This document shows positions 43,625 through 51,916 of a DNA stretch of 64,000 bases, in pieces. The notes beneath the pieces were generated by a model. The model was given only the letters and a program-made list of their open reading frames with translations, was not told where the DNA came from and ran no database searches. Numbering within the stretch: the stretch's first letter is position 1; every line of letters starts with the position of its first letter. The translations under genes were made by a program, and so were the position numbers. Origin of the DNA: Flammeovirgaceae bacterium UBA2366 (lineage in GTDB: Bacteria > Bacteroidota > Bacteroidia > Cytophagales > Cyclobacteriaceae); contig DDTK01000001.1 in the NCBI GenBank assembly GCA_002344065.1, positions 66,621 through 130,620 of the forward strand, read 5' to 3'.

Positions 43625-44380
43625 ATGAAGTTAATCGCCAGCTCCGTTCTTTACATTACACTACTCTGTACCGCGAATGCGCAGTCGGAGTGGGATTGGT
43701 TCTCAAGAAATAAACTTCCACTCTATAATCCGGGAGCAACGAGTTTCACAGACTTCAGGCTTATTAACGGAAAAGCTGCTGATGGCTATTTGCCCGGCTA
43801 TTACATTACCCTCGATGGAGTTCAGAAAGATGGCGAGGTTCAGTATAATTTTCCGTATATAATGGAACGTATGTTGGCCTTTCGTGTAGATGGCCATATT
43901 ACTTACTTCCGTCCTACTGAAGTTAAAGGTTACTTTGTTGACGGGCTTTATCGGGAAAGCGTAACATTCAATGCGTCCTTGATAAAAGGTGCAGAAGGTC
44001 TGCATACTTTTTTTATGCTACCAAAAGAGCCAGGACCACTGAGCCTGTACTATTACACCAATCAGGAAATTGTTTGGGATTTTGAACCTGCAGACGATCG
44101 GATTTTTAATGTAAAAAGTTATTTCGAAGCGTTCTCAAAATATAATACCATCCAGGAATCAGACATCAAAAAATCACCCAACGCTGATATTCTGAAAAAG
44201 GGCAGTGAGGTAGGATTTCTTACCGACCGTTTTGTGATTGGCTTCCCAAACAAAATGGCTGAGTTAATTAGTGAGTGCCCTGCTGTAGCCGCGAAAGTAA
44301 AAGCTAAGGAATCAGGGTATAAATCAGCTAACCTAAGAAAAATCATTCAGGAGTATAATGCATGTGTTGAAAAGAAATAG
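43625..44380 (+). CDS. secreted hypothetical protein, 251 aa
   Basis: A signal peptide (MKLIASSVLYITLLCTANAQ) is followed by an all-beta-looking region with paired motifs GYLPGYYITLDGVQKDGEVQ and ITYFRPTEVKGYFVDGLY, and a helical C-terminus with two cysteines (SECPAV, NACVEKK). It has no lipobox and no recognised domain. The KGYFVDG phrase recurs in Bacteroidota secreted proteins of unknown function. It stands alone between two receptor genes. Confidence 0.7.
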   Translation: MKLIASSVLYITLLCTANAQSEWDWFSRNKLPLYNPGATSFTDFRLINGKAADGYLPGYYITLDGVQKDGEVQYNFPYIMERMLAFRVDGHITYFRPTEVKGYFVDGLYRESVTFNASLIKGAEGLHTFFMLPKEPGPLSLYYYTNQEIVWDFEPADDRIFNVKSYFEAFSKYNTIQESDIKKSPNADILKKGSEVGFLTDRFVIGFPNKMAELISECPAVAAKVKAKESGYKSANLRKIIQEYNACVEKK

Positions 44381-44399
44381 ATCAACGCAAAGTCATCAT

Positions 44400-46646
44400 T
44401 TAACGCAGCGTGTACCGCACACCAAAAAATCCTTTCAACCCCTGAACAGGCGCATAGTTGTAGGCGGTATCGAACGTATAGCCGTTCGGATTGTTTAAAT
44501 CAATGCTCCGATCAAACGGGTCGAAGGGGCGCATGAGCGGATCGTTCGGAATAAAGTTTAACAAATTTTTCACGCCACCATAAATTTCCCATGCGTGCTT
44601 TTCGTTTTTTGATGTGAGCTTTCGGGTAACCTGGAGATTGATCAACGGAACCACTGGTGACATATCGGGGCGGAAGTCGTTGGGCAACACCGGCAAATGC
44701 ATTGGTCCGTTTATGCGACCAGTGAGATCTATCATCCAATCACTTCCCACGGTCGACCAACTCAACGCCATTGTTCCTGAAAAACGCGGAGCAAACAGTT
44801 GCGGTACTTTCTCATCACCATCTGGCAGATTATCAATATTGTATACATCCATTACCGTTACACCCAGCATGGCTTTAAAGCCATTTATGAATTGCGCATC
44901 GGCATTAAGGGTAACACCTTTGGATATGCTGTGACCATCCAAATTATCATAAATGATTTTGTCAGGGTCGGTTAGAAAATCCCCTACAATTTTATTGGTG
45001 AAATACGTGTAAAAAACCGAGCCATCGAACATAACAAAGCCCGAGGCAAACGAAACGTGCCGTGAATAATTCAGGTTAACATTCCACGATTGCTCAGGCT
45101 TAAGTTCATTCAGAATCACCACTTCGCGCGAGCCGGTAAGCGCGGCATGATCTTCGGTGAATAAATTCACTACACGATATCCGTTTCCACCGGTTAACCG
45201 AAAAACACTGCTTTGGCCTGGAGAATATTTTAAACTGATTCGCGGTGTTAAAATACTTCCGTGAATATTGTGATGATCATAGCGCAACCCGGTTAACAGC
45301 GTAACAGCTCTGGATAGATTCCACTCATCCTGTAAAAAAATTCCAGGCAGCCAGGTAATGGCCGGAGTATTCATCCCATCTTCATCGCCCGTGCCAGGAG
45401 TGTTGTCATCGTAATACATATACCGGAAAGGAGCTCCGGCCAGGAGGTTGTGTTTCCCCGCAGTGTGATTCCACCGCAATTGTGTAAACGCTACATGCTG
45501 TCGGGCCAGGTACTTTACTGTTCCATAATATGAATCCTGATGATGATAGTTGTAGGAGTAATCAAATCCAAGTTTATCTGCCAACGGATAATATCCAATC
45601 ACTTCCCAACGGTTGGTATTGATGGATTCGCCATAATACACATCGGTTCCTCGATACGCTTTGGTCCACAAAAGTTCTCCGCCCCATCTATCTTCGTTAA
45701 AATACCGCCACGCCAGCGATGCATTTTTTCCACCCCGAAGCGGCATGCTCCATTTGTTGAATAATGAATACCGTTGTTGTAATGGAAGATCAGTAAAGTT
45801 GTCGTTATTGATGTCGCGCAGTTGTTGGTAGGTAAAAGCATTTATCCCCAACAAAGATGACAACTTGCCCAACTTAAATGCAGTGGCCACATCGGCATTG
45901 AATTCGCCTACGCTGGTTCCATACACATCGGCATGAACAGTTGTTGCGCCAGCCGGTTCAACGGTAATAATGTTGATCAACCCACCTACAGCTTCCGAAC
46001 CATACAACGTTGATGCCGGACCCTTTACTATTTCAATTCGTTTTACCAAACTATTTGGTATACCCGATAATCCATACACGGTAGATAAGCTGCTCACGAT
46101 GGGCATGCCGTCAATCAATACCATGGTATAGGGGCCTTCCAATCCGTTAATGTGAATATCACCGGTGTTGCACACGTTGCAGTTTACTTGCGGTTGAACG
46201 CCATTGATCAGGTTAAGCGATTCAAAAATATTGGGTGTTGGATTTTTACGAAACAAAACAGGTGAATACACCTCTACAGGAATGGGCGACTGTAGTTTGG
46301 TTACTTCGCGCATAGTACCCGTGATCACAATTTCATCCAATGTACCAGTGTCTTCTTCTAGTTCAATAACAAGCGGTTCATATGCTGAACCTACCGTTAC
46401 AACTTTTGTAAATGTTTTATAGCCTACTGAAGAAACCTGTAACGTATACCGGCCAGGAAAAACGTTGAAATTGAAACTTCCCACTTCATCGGTTGTAGCA
46501 CCTTGTGAAGTTTCCTTTAACACCACATGCGCGAACTCTACTGGTTTACCCCTGCTGCTTACCACCCCGGTAAACGCAACGTCCTGGGCCATCGTGCTGG
46601 CAGCCAGCCCTATCAATACCCACCCAAGCAGCGATTTTAGAAACAT
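44400..46646 (-). CDS. TonB-dependent receptor with carboxypeptidase-like N-domain, putative metal uptake
   Basis: Order: signal peptide, CarboxypepD_reg-like domain (residues 25-105), TonB-box region (LDEIVITGTM), plug (about 115-230) and barrel to residue 748. The plug carries an unusual CNVC pair (QVNCNVCNTGDIHINGLEGPY), then MVLIDGMPIVSSLSTVYGLSGIP. This plug type is frequent in Bacteroidota; its substrate is not known to me. A DtxR-like palindrome immediately precedes the start, suggesting iron or manganese control. Confidence 0.88.
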   Translation of the reverse strand: MFLKSLLGWVLIGLAASTMAQDVAFTGVVSSRGKPVEFAHVVLKETSQGATTDEVGSFNFNVFPGRYTLQVSSVGYKTFTKVVTVGSAYEPLVIELEEDTGTLDEIVITGTMREVTKLQSPIPVEVYSPVLFRKNPTPNIFESLNLINGVQPQVNCNVCNTGDIHINGLEGPYTMVLIDGMPIVSSLSTVYGLSGIPNSLVKRIEIVKGPASTLYGSEAVGGLINIITVEPAGATTVHADVYGTSVGEFNADVATAFKLGKLSSLLGINAFTYQQLRDINNDNFTDLPLQQRYSLFNKWSMPLRGGKNASLAWRYFNEDRWGGELLWTKAYRGTDVYYGESINTNRWEVIGYYPLADKLGFDYSYNYHHQDSYYGTVKYLARQHVAFTQLRWNHTAGKHNLLAGAPFRYMYYDDNTPGTGDEDGMNTPAITWLPGIFLQDEWNLSRAVTLLTGLRYDHHNIHGSILTPRISLKYSPGQSSVFRLTGGNGYRVVNLFTEDHAALTGSREVVILNELKPEQSWNVNLNYSRHVSFASGFVMFDGSVFYTYFTNKIVGDFLTDPDKIIYDNLDGHSISKGVTLNADAQFINGFKAMLGVTVMDVYNIDNLPDGDEKVPQLFAPRFSGTMALSWSTVGSDWMIDLTGRINGPMHLPVLPNDFRPDMSPVVPLINLQVTRKLTSKNEKHAWEIYGGVKNLLNFIPNDPLMRPFDPFDRSIDLNNPNGYTFDTAYNYAPVQGLKGFFGVRYTLR

Positions 46647-46648
46647 TT

Positions 46649-46664
46649 TTTAGATTAGTCTAAA
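46649..46664 (-). promoter_or_regulatory. DtxR/MntR-like palindrome TTTAGACTAATCTAAA
   Basis: A perfect 6-4-6 palindrome ends two bases before the receptor ATG. TTTAG..CTAAA half-sites resemble those of DtxR-family iron or manganese repressors. It would also cover the ribosome binding region. No clear -7 box was found upstream. Confidence 0.45.
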
Positions 46665-46875
46665 TTTTTATTTATGTAACACTAATTAAAAATATTGACG
46701 CATGCAAATTTCCGATGTAAACACACCTTGTCCCACCTATGGAAAAACCCAATTCGGGCCCATTGATGGTTTCGCAGCTTACCCGAATTAGAGTTGTGCT
46801 TGATTACCGCGATTGGTATTAACTGGAGTGTATTGCAGTTGTATTTGGGGCAACCGGAAACAACCGCCCTAAAAC

Positions 46876-46921
46876 AAAAAAATCCCCGGACTACTCGCTG
46901 TCGGTGCAGCTTCATCCGGGG
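46876..46921 (-). terminator. rho-independent terminator of the cytochrome c operon
   Basis: On the minus strand CCCCGGA pairs with TCCGGGG over a 24-base loop and is followed by ATTTTTTTG. It lies after the 34-aa membrane peptide gene. Confidence 0.75.
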
Positions 46922-46942
46922 TTTTGTCAACAACAGCTTCCA

Positions 46943-47047
46943 TTATTTCTTCATCCACACTTCCCTGGGCAATTGTAACAACCAGTTTACAATCAAGAAG
47001 GAGGAGACAACAATCACCACACCTAAGAATAAAATGAGTAATAGCAT
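46943..47047 (-). CDS. possible 34-aa single-TM peptide
   Basis: The frame MLLLILFLGVVIVVSSFLIV, then NWLLQLPREVWMKK, is a plausible one-helix membrane peptide. It starts 11 bases after the stop of the preceding minus gene and ends before the terminator, so it fits the transcript. No ribosome binding site is evident and the frame is short, so it may be chance. Confidence 0.4.
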   Translation of the reverse strand: MLLLILFLGVVIVVSSFLIVNWLLQLPREVWMKK

Positions 47048-47058
47048 ACGCGTGTGGC

Positions 47059-47562
47059 TTAAATGAGTTTGGCGAATTGACTTACTTTCCATTCTCCATT
47101 GATGATAAGTGCTTTTTCAATGGTTATGGTGTGTGATGCACCGTTTGTGGTGAAAATGATATTCAGACTCGAATGGCCAAACTTCCCGGAAGGGACACTT
47201 GAACATTCCACGCGATCGAATTTAGCTGCACTCCAATCAATGCCTCTCGCTTTACCTTCTTTCACAATCTGCTCGAATGACATGGAAAGGGCCGGATAAA
47301 TCTGCTCCAGGTAGACACGTGCAAAATCCCGTTTTGCTGCTTCTAATGTCGTACCGTATATGGCAGCATCTGCATCCATCAACTCGTAAAAATCCTTTAG
47401 CTTAGGAAACAGTTGTTGGTATTCGCTTATTGAGCCATGACGGAATGCTTCCAGCGCCTCACGGCCTACCTTATCATAAGAAGGGACAACACCTGTTCCT
47501 GACAAGGGCATAAAAGAACTTAACGTTATCGCTAATGTTGAAATTGAAATGGTGGTTTTCAT
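47059..47562 (-). CDS. secreted hypothetical protein, 167 aa
   Basis: A signal peptide (about residues 1-25) is followed by a helical then beta domain (EALEAFRHGSISEYQQLFPKLKDFYELMD, then SLNIIFTTNGASHTITIEKALIINGEWKVSQF). The layout resembles NTF2-like exported proteins. It follows the cytochrome c gene by six bases, so both are in one operon. Function unknown. Confidence 0.7.
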   Translation of the reverse strand: MKTTISISTLAITLSSFMPLSGTGVVPSYDKVGREALEAFRHGSISEYQQLFPKLKDFYELMDADAAIYGTTLEAAKRDFARVYLEQIYPALSMSFEQIVKEGKARGIDWSAAKFDRVECSSVPSGKFGHSSLNIIFTTNGASHTITIEKALIINGEWKVSQFAKLI

Positions 47563-47568
47563 AGTGAA

Positions 47569-48171
47569 TTATGGATTTGTTTGTTTGGCTAATTGTAATT
47601 CCAGGTCTTCTCTGGATACCGGAGGCGGCACGAGGTTATTTACTGGTTTGATAGATTGCAGGTAGGCAAATATTGCTATCAAGTCATCATCCGTAAAGTT
47701 CCTATACATTTCCCATGGCATGGGGGGCAGCAAATCACGACTTCCTTCCAGTCCTTTGAATTTGCCTTTTCGTATGGCGGTTTTGAACTGCTCAAAGCTC
47801 CAACTGCCTGTTCCTGTATCATCTGGTGTAAGATTCGCAGCATAAGAAATTCCCCAAGGGCCAACAAAACCTGTGAGGCCTCCGTTGAACATGATCCACT
47901 CGTCACTGTAGGTCTGTATCGGGGGAAGTTTTTCATCCTGTGGATGCCCCGACAAAATTCTGTCAGGATCCAGGGTGAGTCCGTGAGCACCCATAATTTT
48001 AGGTGAGTGACAGTCATGGCAAGCACTGGTGGTCACCAGGTATTCGCCCCGTTTTACGAGCTCCTTATCGGAAAGCTCAAAGGGCTTCGCATCGTCTTTC
48101 GTGCGGAACATACAGCCGGTAAGTTGCAGCCCAACAATGGCGATAAGGGTTGTTCTAACAAAAAGTTTCAT
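47569..48171 (-). CDS. monoheme cytochrome c lipoprotein
   Basis: Lipobox LQLTGC with Cys20, then one heme motif CHDCH at residues 51-55 and a likely axial Met in LPPMPWEMYRNFTDDDLIAIFAYLQSIKPV. The last segment is the typical C-terminal helix of class I cytochromes c. Such lipoproteins pass electrons at the periplasmic face; partner unknown. Divergent from an AraC-type regulator gene 200 bases away. Confidence 0.88.
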   Translation of the reverse strand: MKLFVRTTLIAIVGLQLTGCMFRTKDDAKPFELSDKELVKRGEYLVTTSACHDCHSPKIMGAHGLTLDPDRILSGHPQDEKLPPIQTYSDEWIMFNGGLTGFVGPWGISYAANLTPDDTGTGSWSFEQFKTAIRKGKFKGLEGSRDLLPPMPWEMYRNFTDDDLIAIFAYLQSIKPVNNLVPPPVSREDLELQLAKQTNP

Positions 48172-48367
48172 CTTTTTTGAAGTTTGGTTTTGGTGTGTTA
48201 CACGAATGAAAAAGCTTCATTGTGCTACGCAAAACCAATCTCTTCCTACGCAAGACCACCTTTTGTTTATCATTCATGTTAAAATTATTGCATGGGGAGT
48301 TGAAACTCTAAACAGTTCATTTGCGTGAAAGCACTTGTTTGGAATCCTGTAGCCAGGTAACCACCAT

Positions 48368-49363
48368 ATGAATCTACCCAATCACCTTATTGTTGATAAT
48401 CCGAATATCCCGGTTATCAAACACCATAAACCGGAAATGATTGAATATGGTAAGTTTACCGAAACGCATGTTGAGAATTTCGGCTCAGCGGGAAATACTT
48501 CAGTTATCAAACTGAAGGACATGTATCTACCTAATTTTTCGTTGCGGGTTATTGAGGCACAGTTTTCGGAGGACGCAGCCTTCTACAATGAACATGGGCA
48601 CGGCAATGAACTCCTTGGCAGTTGCGTTTTCTTTAAAGCCAGAATACGAACCATATTACCGGGAGAAAGGCACGGAATGGATTTGTATCACCGCACGCAC
48701 AATTTCAAGTACGATCCCAACAACGAGTTTCTTCATCTCACTCCTGCAAACTCCCCCTTGAGTTTTGTCCATTTTTCATACACTTCCGACTATCTCAACC
48801 AGATACTTCCGCAGAATGAAGCATGGGCCGAAAGATTGAAAGAGAGTATTGTCAAACGGGAAAGAATAATCGGCAAAGAAGCGCTACCGATCACACTTGC
48901 CCAGGATCATGCACTTCATAATATTTTTAATTGCCCGTTGAGCGGCAAGTTGGGCGAGATGATGATTGAGACTTCTATAGTCCAATTGATACTCATTCAA
49001 TTGAATGGTCTTTTTGGACAAAATTCATCATTGGCAAAAAGTAATGACAAGCAAGAAAATTTAATTGCCCACGAACTCAAAGACTACCTTACACAGAGTT
49101 ATCTTCAGGATCATTCGATTGAACAATTAGCCCGGCAATATGGAGTGAATTCAAATAAGCTGATGGCATTGTTCAAGAGCGCATTCGGTAAGAGCATATT
49201 TGAGTATCTCGGTGAACTTCGAATGGAGCATGCCATGCACCTGCTCAAGGAAAATAATCATCGGGTTATCGATATTGCCCGCACATTAGGCTATAAAAAT
49301 CCTAACCACTTTACTACAGCTTTCAAAAAGCGATATGGGGTAACACCCACTGAACTACGGTGA
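48368..49363 (+). CDS. AraC-family transcriptional regulator
   Basis: The C-terminal 100 residues form the two helix-turn-helix AraC domain: DHSIEQLARQYGVNSNKLMALFKSAFG, then RVIDIARTLGYKNPNHFTTAFKKRYGVTPTELR. The N-terminal 220 residues form an effector domain without a close known family. It lies divergently to the cytochrome c operon and may control it. 331 residues is usual. Confidence 0.9.
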   Translation: MNLPNHLIVDNPNIPVIKHHKPEMIEYGKFTETHVENFGSAGNTSVIKLKDMYLPNFSLRVIEAQFSEDAAFYNEHGHGNELLGSCVFFKARIRTILPGERHGMDLYHRTHNFKYDPNNEFLHLTPANSPLSFVHFSYTSDYLNQILPQNEAWAERLKESIVKRERIIGKEALPITLAQDHALHNIFNCPLSGKLGEMMIETSIVQLILIQLNGLFGQNSSLAKSNDKQENLIAHELKDYLTQSYLQDHSIEQLARQYGVNSNKLMALFKSAFGKSIFEYLGELRMEHAMHLLKENNHRVIDIARTLGYKNPNHFTTAFKKRYGVTPTELR

Positions 49364-49438
49364 TTAGGTTCGGTGGCGCTCTCACCTGATTCAGAAAATC
49401 AGTACTGTGAATTAGTCATAGCGTATTGGCTATAAAGT

Positions 49439-49885
49439 TTACTTCTTTACCAGCACCGCTTCCTCCAAAATAAAATTCACATGCTCAATATCGGAAGCAT
49501 TGAGTTTGAGTTTACCCTTGATGGTAATAAGGTCATCTACCTGGAATTTAGGTACCGTCCCCTTAAAAGAGACTTCAGCAATAGACTCCGGGCCTCCGCC
49601 ACCACAAAAGAAGCACTGGCTCATGGGGTATTTTGAAAGAATGATGTAGTTGCCTTCTTCCGGGGCAAAGGGAACATAAAAACCCTCTACAGTAATTTCT
49701 TTTCCTTCAAGTGCTTTTAATGTTTCCGGGAAACTGGGGTAGAACAAATATTCGCCAAGCTTTTCGTAGTACTTGGGCTCAAATTTGGTTTTGGCAAATT
49801 CATTCCAGGCATCAAATTTGGGCTGCGCAAATGAAACTAATGCTACAAATAAGAAAAGAGTTGTGCTACTATATTTTTTCATCAT
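49439..49885 (-). CDS. secreted CFFCGG OB-like protein (DUF3299-like), paralogue with ABC transporter
   Basis: A signal peptide (to about FAQ, residue 21) and the same fold pattern as the 40.4-kb protein: LEGKEITVEGFYVPFAP, then IILSKYPMSQCFFCGGGGPE with Cys91 and Cys94, then ITIKGKLKLNASDIEHVNFI. It is the third gene after the ABC ATPase and permease on the same strand. DUF3299 proteins accompany FtsX-type permeases in gammaproteobacterial zinc systems, which supports a shared role. Confidence 0.78.
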   Translation of the reverse strand: MMKKYSSTTLFLFVALVSFAQPKFDAWNEFAKTKFEPKYYEKLGEYLFYPSFPETLKALEGKEITVEGFYVPFAPEEGNYIILSKYPMSQCFFCGGGGPESIAEVSFKGTVPKFQVDDLITIKGKLKLNASDIEHVNFILEEAVLVKK

Positions 49886-49889
49886 TTCA

Positions 49890-49961
49890 ATTATTCAAAA
49901 TTCTAAATTCAAGATTCAAAAATGCTTTCTAAATTTTGAATTTAGAATATTGAATCTTGAA
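49890..49961. repeat. nested intergenic palindrome TTCTAAATTCAA / TTGAATTTAGAA
   Basis: Perfect 12-bp arms, plus AATTCAAGATTCAA / TTGAATCTTGAATT words, fold in alternative ways in the 76-base gap between the permease and the CFFCGG gene. It may cause partial termination inside the operon. Confidence 0.6.
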
Positions 49962-51209
49962 TTAATTACCTGCCAATACTTTCGAAATATCTGTACGATA
50001 AGCCTGCCATGCCGGTATTAGCGCACACAACACCCCTAACAACAAACTTCCCGCCAAAATTATCCATTCTTCATGGTAGAAAACAATACCGCTTATCCCG
50101 GCTTTCTGGGTTTCGGTCACAAGGGCCGTCATGATCATTAACACCCCATGCCCCAGCAACAACCCGATTACACTGCCAAGCAAGGTAAGCAATACGCCTT
50201 CCGACAAAATGGTTACCACAAGCTTTAACCGCGTGGCGCCCATGGAACGCATGATTGCCAAATCGTAGCGTCTCTCTTTTAATGAATTGTACAGTGCAAT
50301 AAAGATGCTCAACGCAGAGATAAAGATTAATACATACGCAAACGCCATCAGGATATCCACGCCTACCCCTAAAATCGAAAACAACCGTGCGGTTTCAAAA
50401 GCCGGTGAAGCGGCTTGTAAGCTACTCTGTCCATTGACGAAGCGCGGTAATTGAATAGCGCCCATGGCAGAACGATACTGTATCAATAACGATGTTATTT
50501 CCTTTGTAGAGTCACCAGCCGCAATAGAAGGAACCAACGGTGAAGCAACAAAAGAAGTATCCCGCTCGTGGTGTTGATGATCTTTTTCGGTATGAAGATC
50601 ATGAACATGCCAAACACTTTCAATGGAAGTAAGGATGAGATTATCCAACACCGTATTGGAACGCTTCAATATTCCTTTCACCACAAAATTGTGCTCATCG
50701 TGGGCATGACCACCAACCGTGAGCCCGTGCGCACTGGCAAATTCATCGTTTAGCTTAAACTTAGTCATGGCGGCTACGTTGGCACCAAGAACTACTTCCA
50801 GTTCATCTTTAAACCATTCGCCTTGTTCAACCTCAGCGTTGTACAACTCAGCATAGCGTTGATCTGTTCCGATAATACGGTAGGCTTCATAGCTATCGCC
50901 CAACGCTAACGGAATGGCATTTTTCACCAACCGGTTTTTAGCAATGCGCTCCGCTTCCTTCAGATTAATGTTACCGGTAGGAAAGTCAATGTGAAAAATA
51001 TTACAAAGAATTAATTGCAGTGGACTACCCTTTGCCCCTACCACCAGGTCAATGCCACGGGCATTCTCTGAAATCTTTTCCTCTAATTGCTTATTGAACA
51101 ACAACAGCACAACAATTACCGCAATGCCAAGCGAAAGCAAAACAATGTTCAACACCGTGTTCAGCGGTTTTGCTTTTAAATAATTCCAGACAAGTAGTAC
51201 GATGTTCAT
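49962..51209 (-). CDS. FtsX-type ABC permease with His-rich periplasmic domain, putative zinc transport
   Basis: One N-terminal helix (NTVLNIVLLSLGIAVIVVLLLF), a large periplasmic domain, and three C-terminal helices (LMAFAYVLIFISALSIFIALYNSL..MRSMGATRLKLVVTILSEGVLLTLLGSVIGLLLG). Between residues 161 and 214 there are ten histidines (GLTVGGHAHDEHNF; VWHVHDLHTEKDHQHHERD), suggesting metal binding. Its start overlaps the ATPase stop by four bases (ATGA). MacB or LolE relatives are alternatives, but their periplasmic domains are not His-rich. Confidence 0.85.
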   Translation of the reverse strand: MNIVLLVWNYLKAKPLNTVLNIVLLSLGIAVIVVLLLFNKQLEEKISENARGIDLVVGAKGSPLQLILCNIFHIDFPTGNINLKEAERIAKNRLVKNAIPLALGDSYEAYRIIGTDQRYAELYNAEVEQGEWFKDELEVVLGANVAAMTKFKLNDEFASAHGLTVGGHAHDEHNFVVKGILKRSNTVLDNLILTSIESVWHVHDLHTEKDHQHHERDTSFVASPLVPSIAAGDSTKEITSLLIQYRSAMGAIQLPRFVNGQSSLQAASPAFETARLFSILGVGVDILMAFAYVLIFISALSIFIALYNSLKERRYDLAIMRSMGATRLKLVVTILSEGVLLTLLGSVIGLLLGHGVLMIMTALVTETQKAGISGIVFYHEEWIILAGSLLLGVLCALIPAWQAYRTDISKVLAGN

Positions 51210-51838
51210 CCGTGTAGGCTAATCTGTTTTCCGATTTTATCTTTCAAGCGTTGATCGTGTGTGGCTACCAATAAGGTTGCCTGATGTTCATTCGCTACAT
51301 GAATCAACAAATCAATTACCTGCGCACAGCTTTTGTCATCGAGCGCTGAAGTGGGTTCATCGGCCAAAATAACGGGAGGATTATTAAATACCGCCCGTGC
51401 AATGGCCACGCGCTGCGCCTGCCCCTGGCTTAGTTCGGTAACCTTGCTGTGCTTCTTTTCCGCAATTCCCAGGCTTCCTAAAACATCATCTACCTGCTGG
51501 TGTTGAAAGGGAAGTTCAGCGAGATAGGGCGCCAGAATCAAATTCTTTTCCACCGTGAGTGCGCTGATCAGGTGATTTCGTTGAAACACAAAGCCCATGT
51601 GTTTGCCGCGAAAATGATCGAGGGCTGTTTCAGAAAGTGAGGATAATTCCGTTCCTGCCACTTTAACTGATCCTGAATATCCACGCAACAGGCCTCCCAA
51701 GATGTGGAGCAAGGTAGTTTTTCCACTGCCGGATTCCCCCAACAGCAAACAATGTTCTCCTTTATTAATGCTGAAATCCGGAAAGGCAATTCCCTTCTGA
51801 TTCCCGTAGGCAAATGACAAATTCTTAGTGGTTACCAT
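51206..51838 (-). CDS. ABC transporter ATP-binding protein (LolD/MacB-type), partner of the His-rich permease
   Basis: Walker A GESGSGKTT, signature LSQGQAQRVAIARA, Walker B VILADEPTSALDD and the switch His (ATHDQ) are intact. The ATG at MVTTKNLSFAYGNQ was preferred to an upstream TTG. 210 residues fits the LolD-like group that drives FtsX-type permeases. A terminator-like hairpin lies only about 10 bases before the start, so the promoter of this operon is not obvious. Confidence 0.88.
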   Translation of the reverse strand: MVTTKNLSFAYGNQKGIAFPDFSINKGEHCLLLGESGSGKTTLLHILGGLLRGYSGSVKVAGTELSSLSETALDHFRGKHMGFVFQRNHLISALTVEKNLILAPYLAELPFQHQQVDDVLGSLGIAEKKHSKVTELSQGQAQRVAIARAVFNNPPVILADEPTSALDDKSCAQVIDLLIHVANEHQATLLVATHDQRLKDKIGKQISLHG

Positions 51839-51848
51839 AATGCGGCTC

Positions 51849-51886
51849 AAAAATAAAAGTCTGGGAGATTAAACCCGCCAGACTTT
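51849..51886 (-). terminator. terminator AAAGTCTGG..CCAGACTTT directly before the ABC operon
   Basis: A perfect 9-bp stem with a 13-base loop, followed on the minus strand by TATTTTT. It should end the upstream BNR-protein transcript. Its closeness to the ATPase start raises the question of attenuation. Confidence 0.7.
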
Positions 51887-51916
51887 AATTTATTTATTGT
51901 TAAAGGTTAATGTTCT

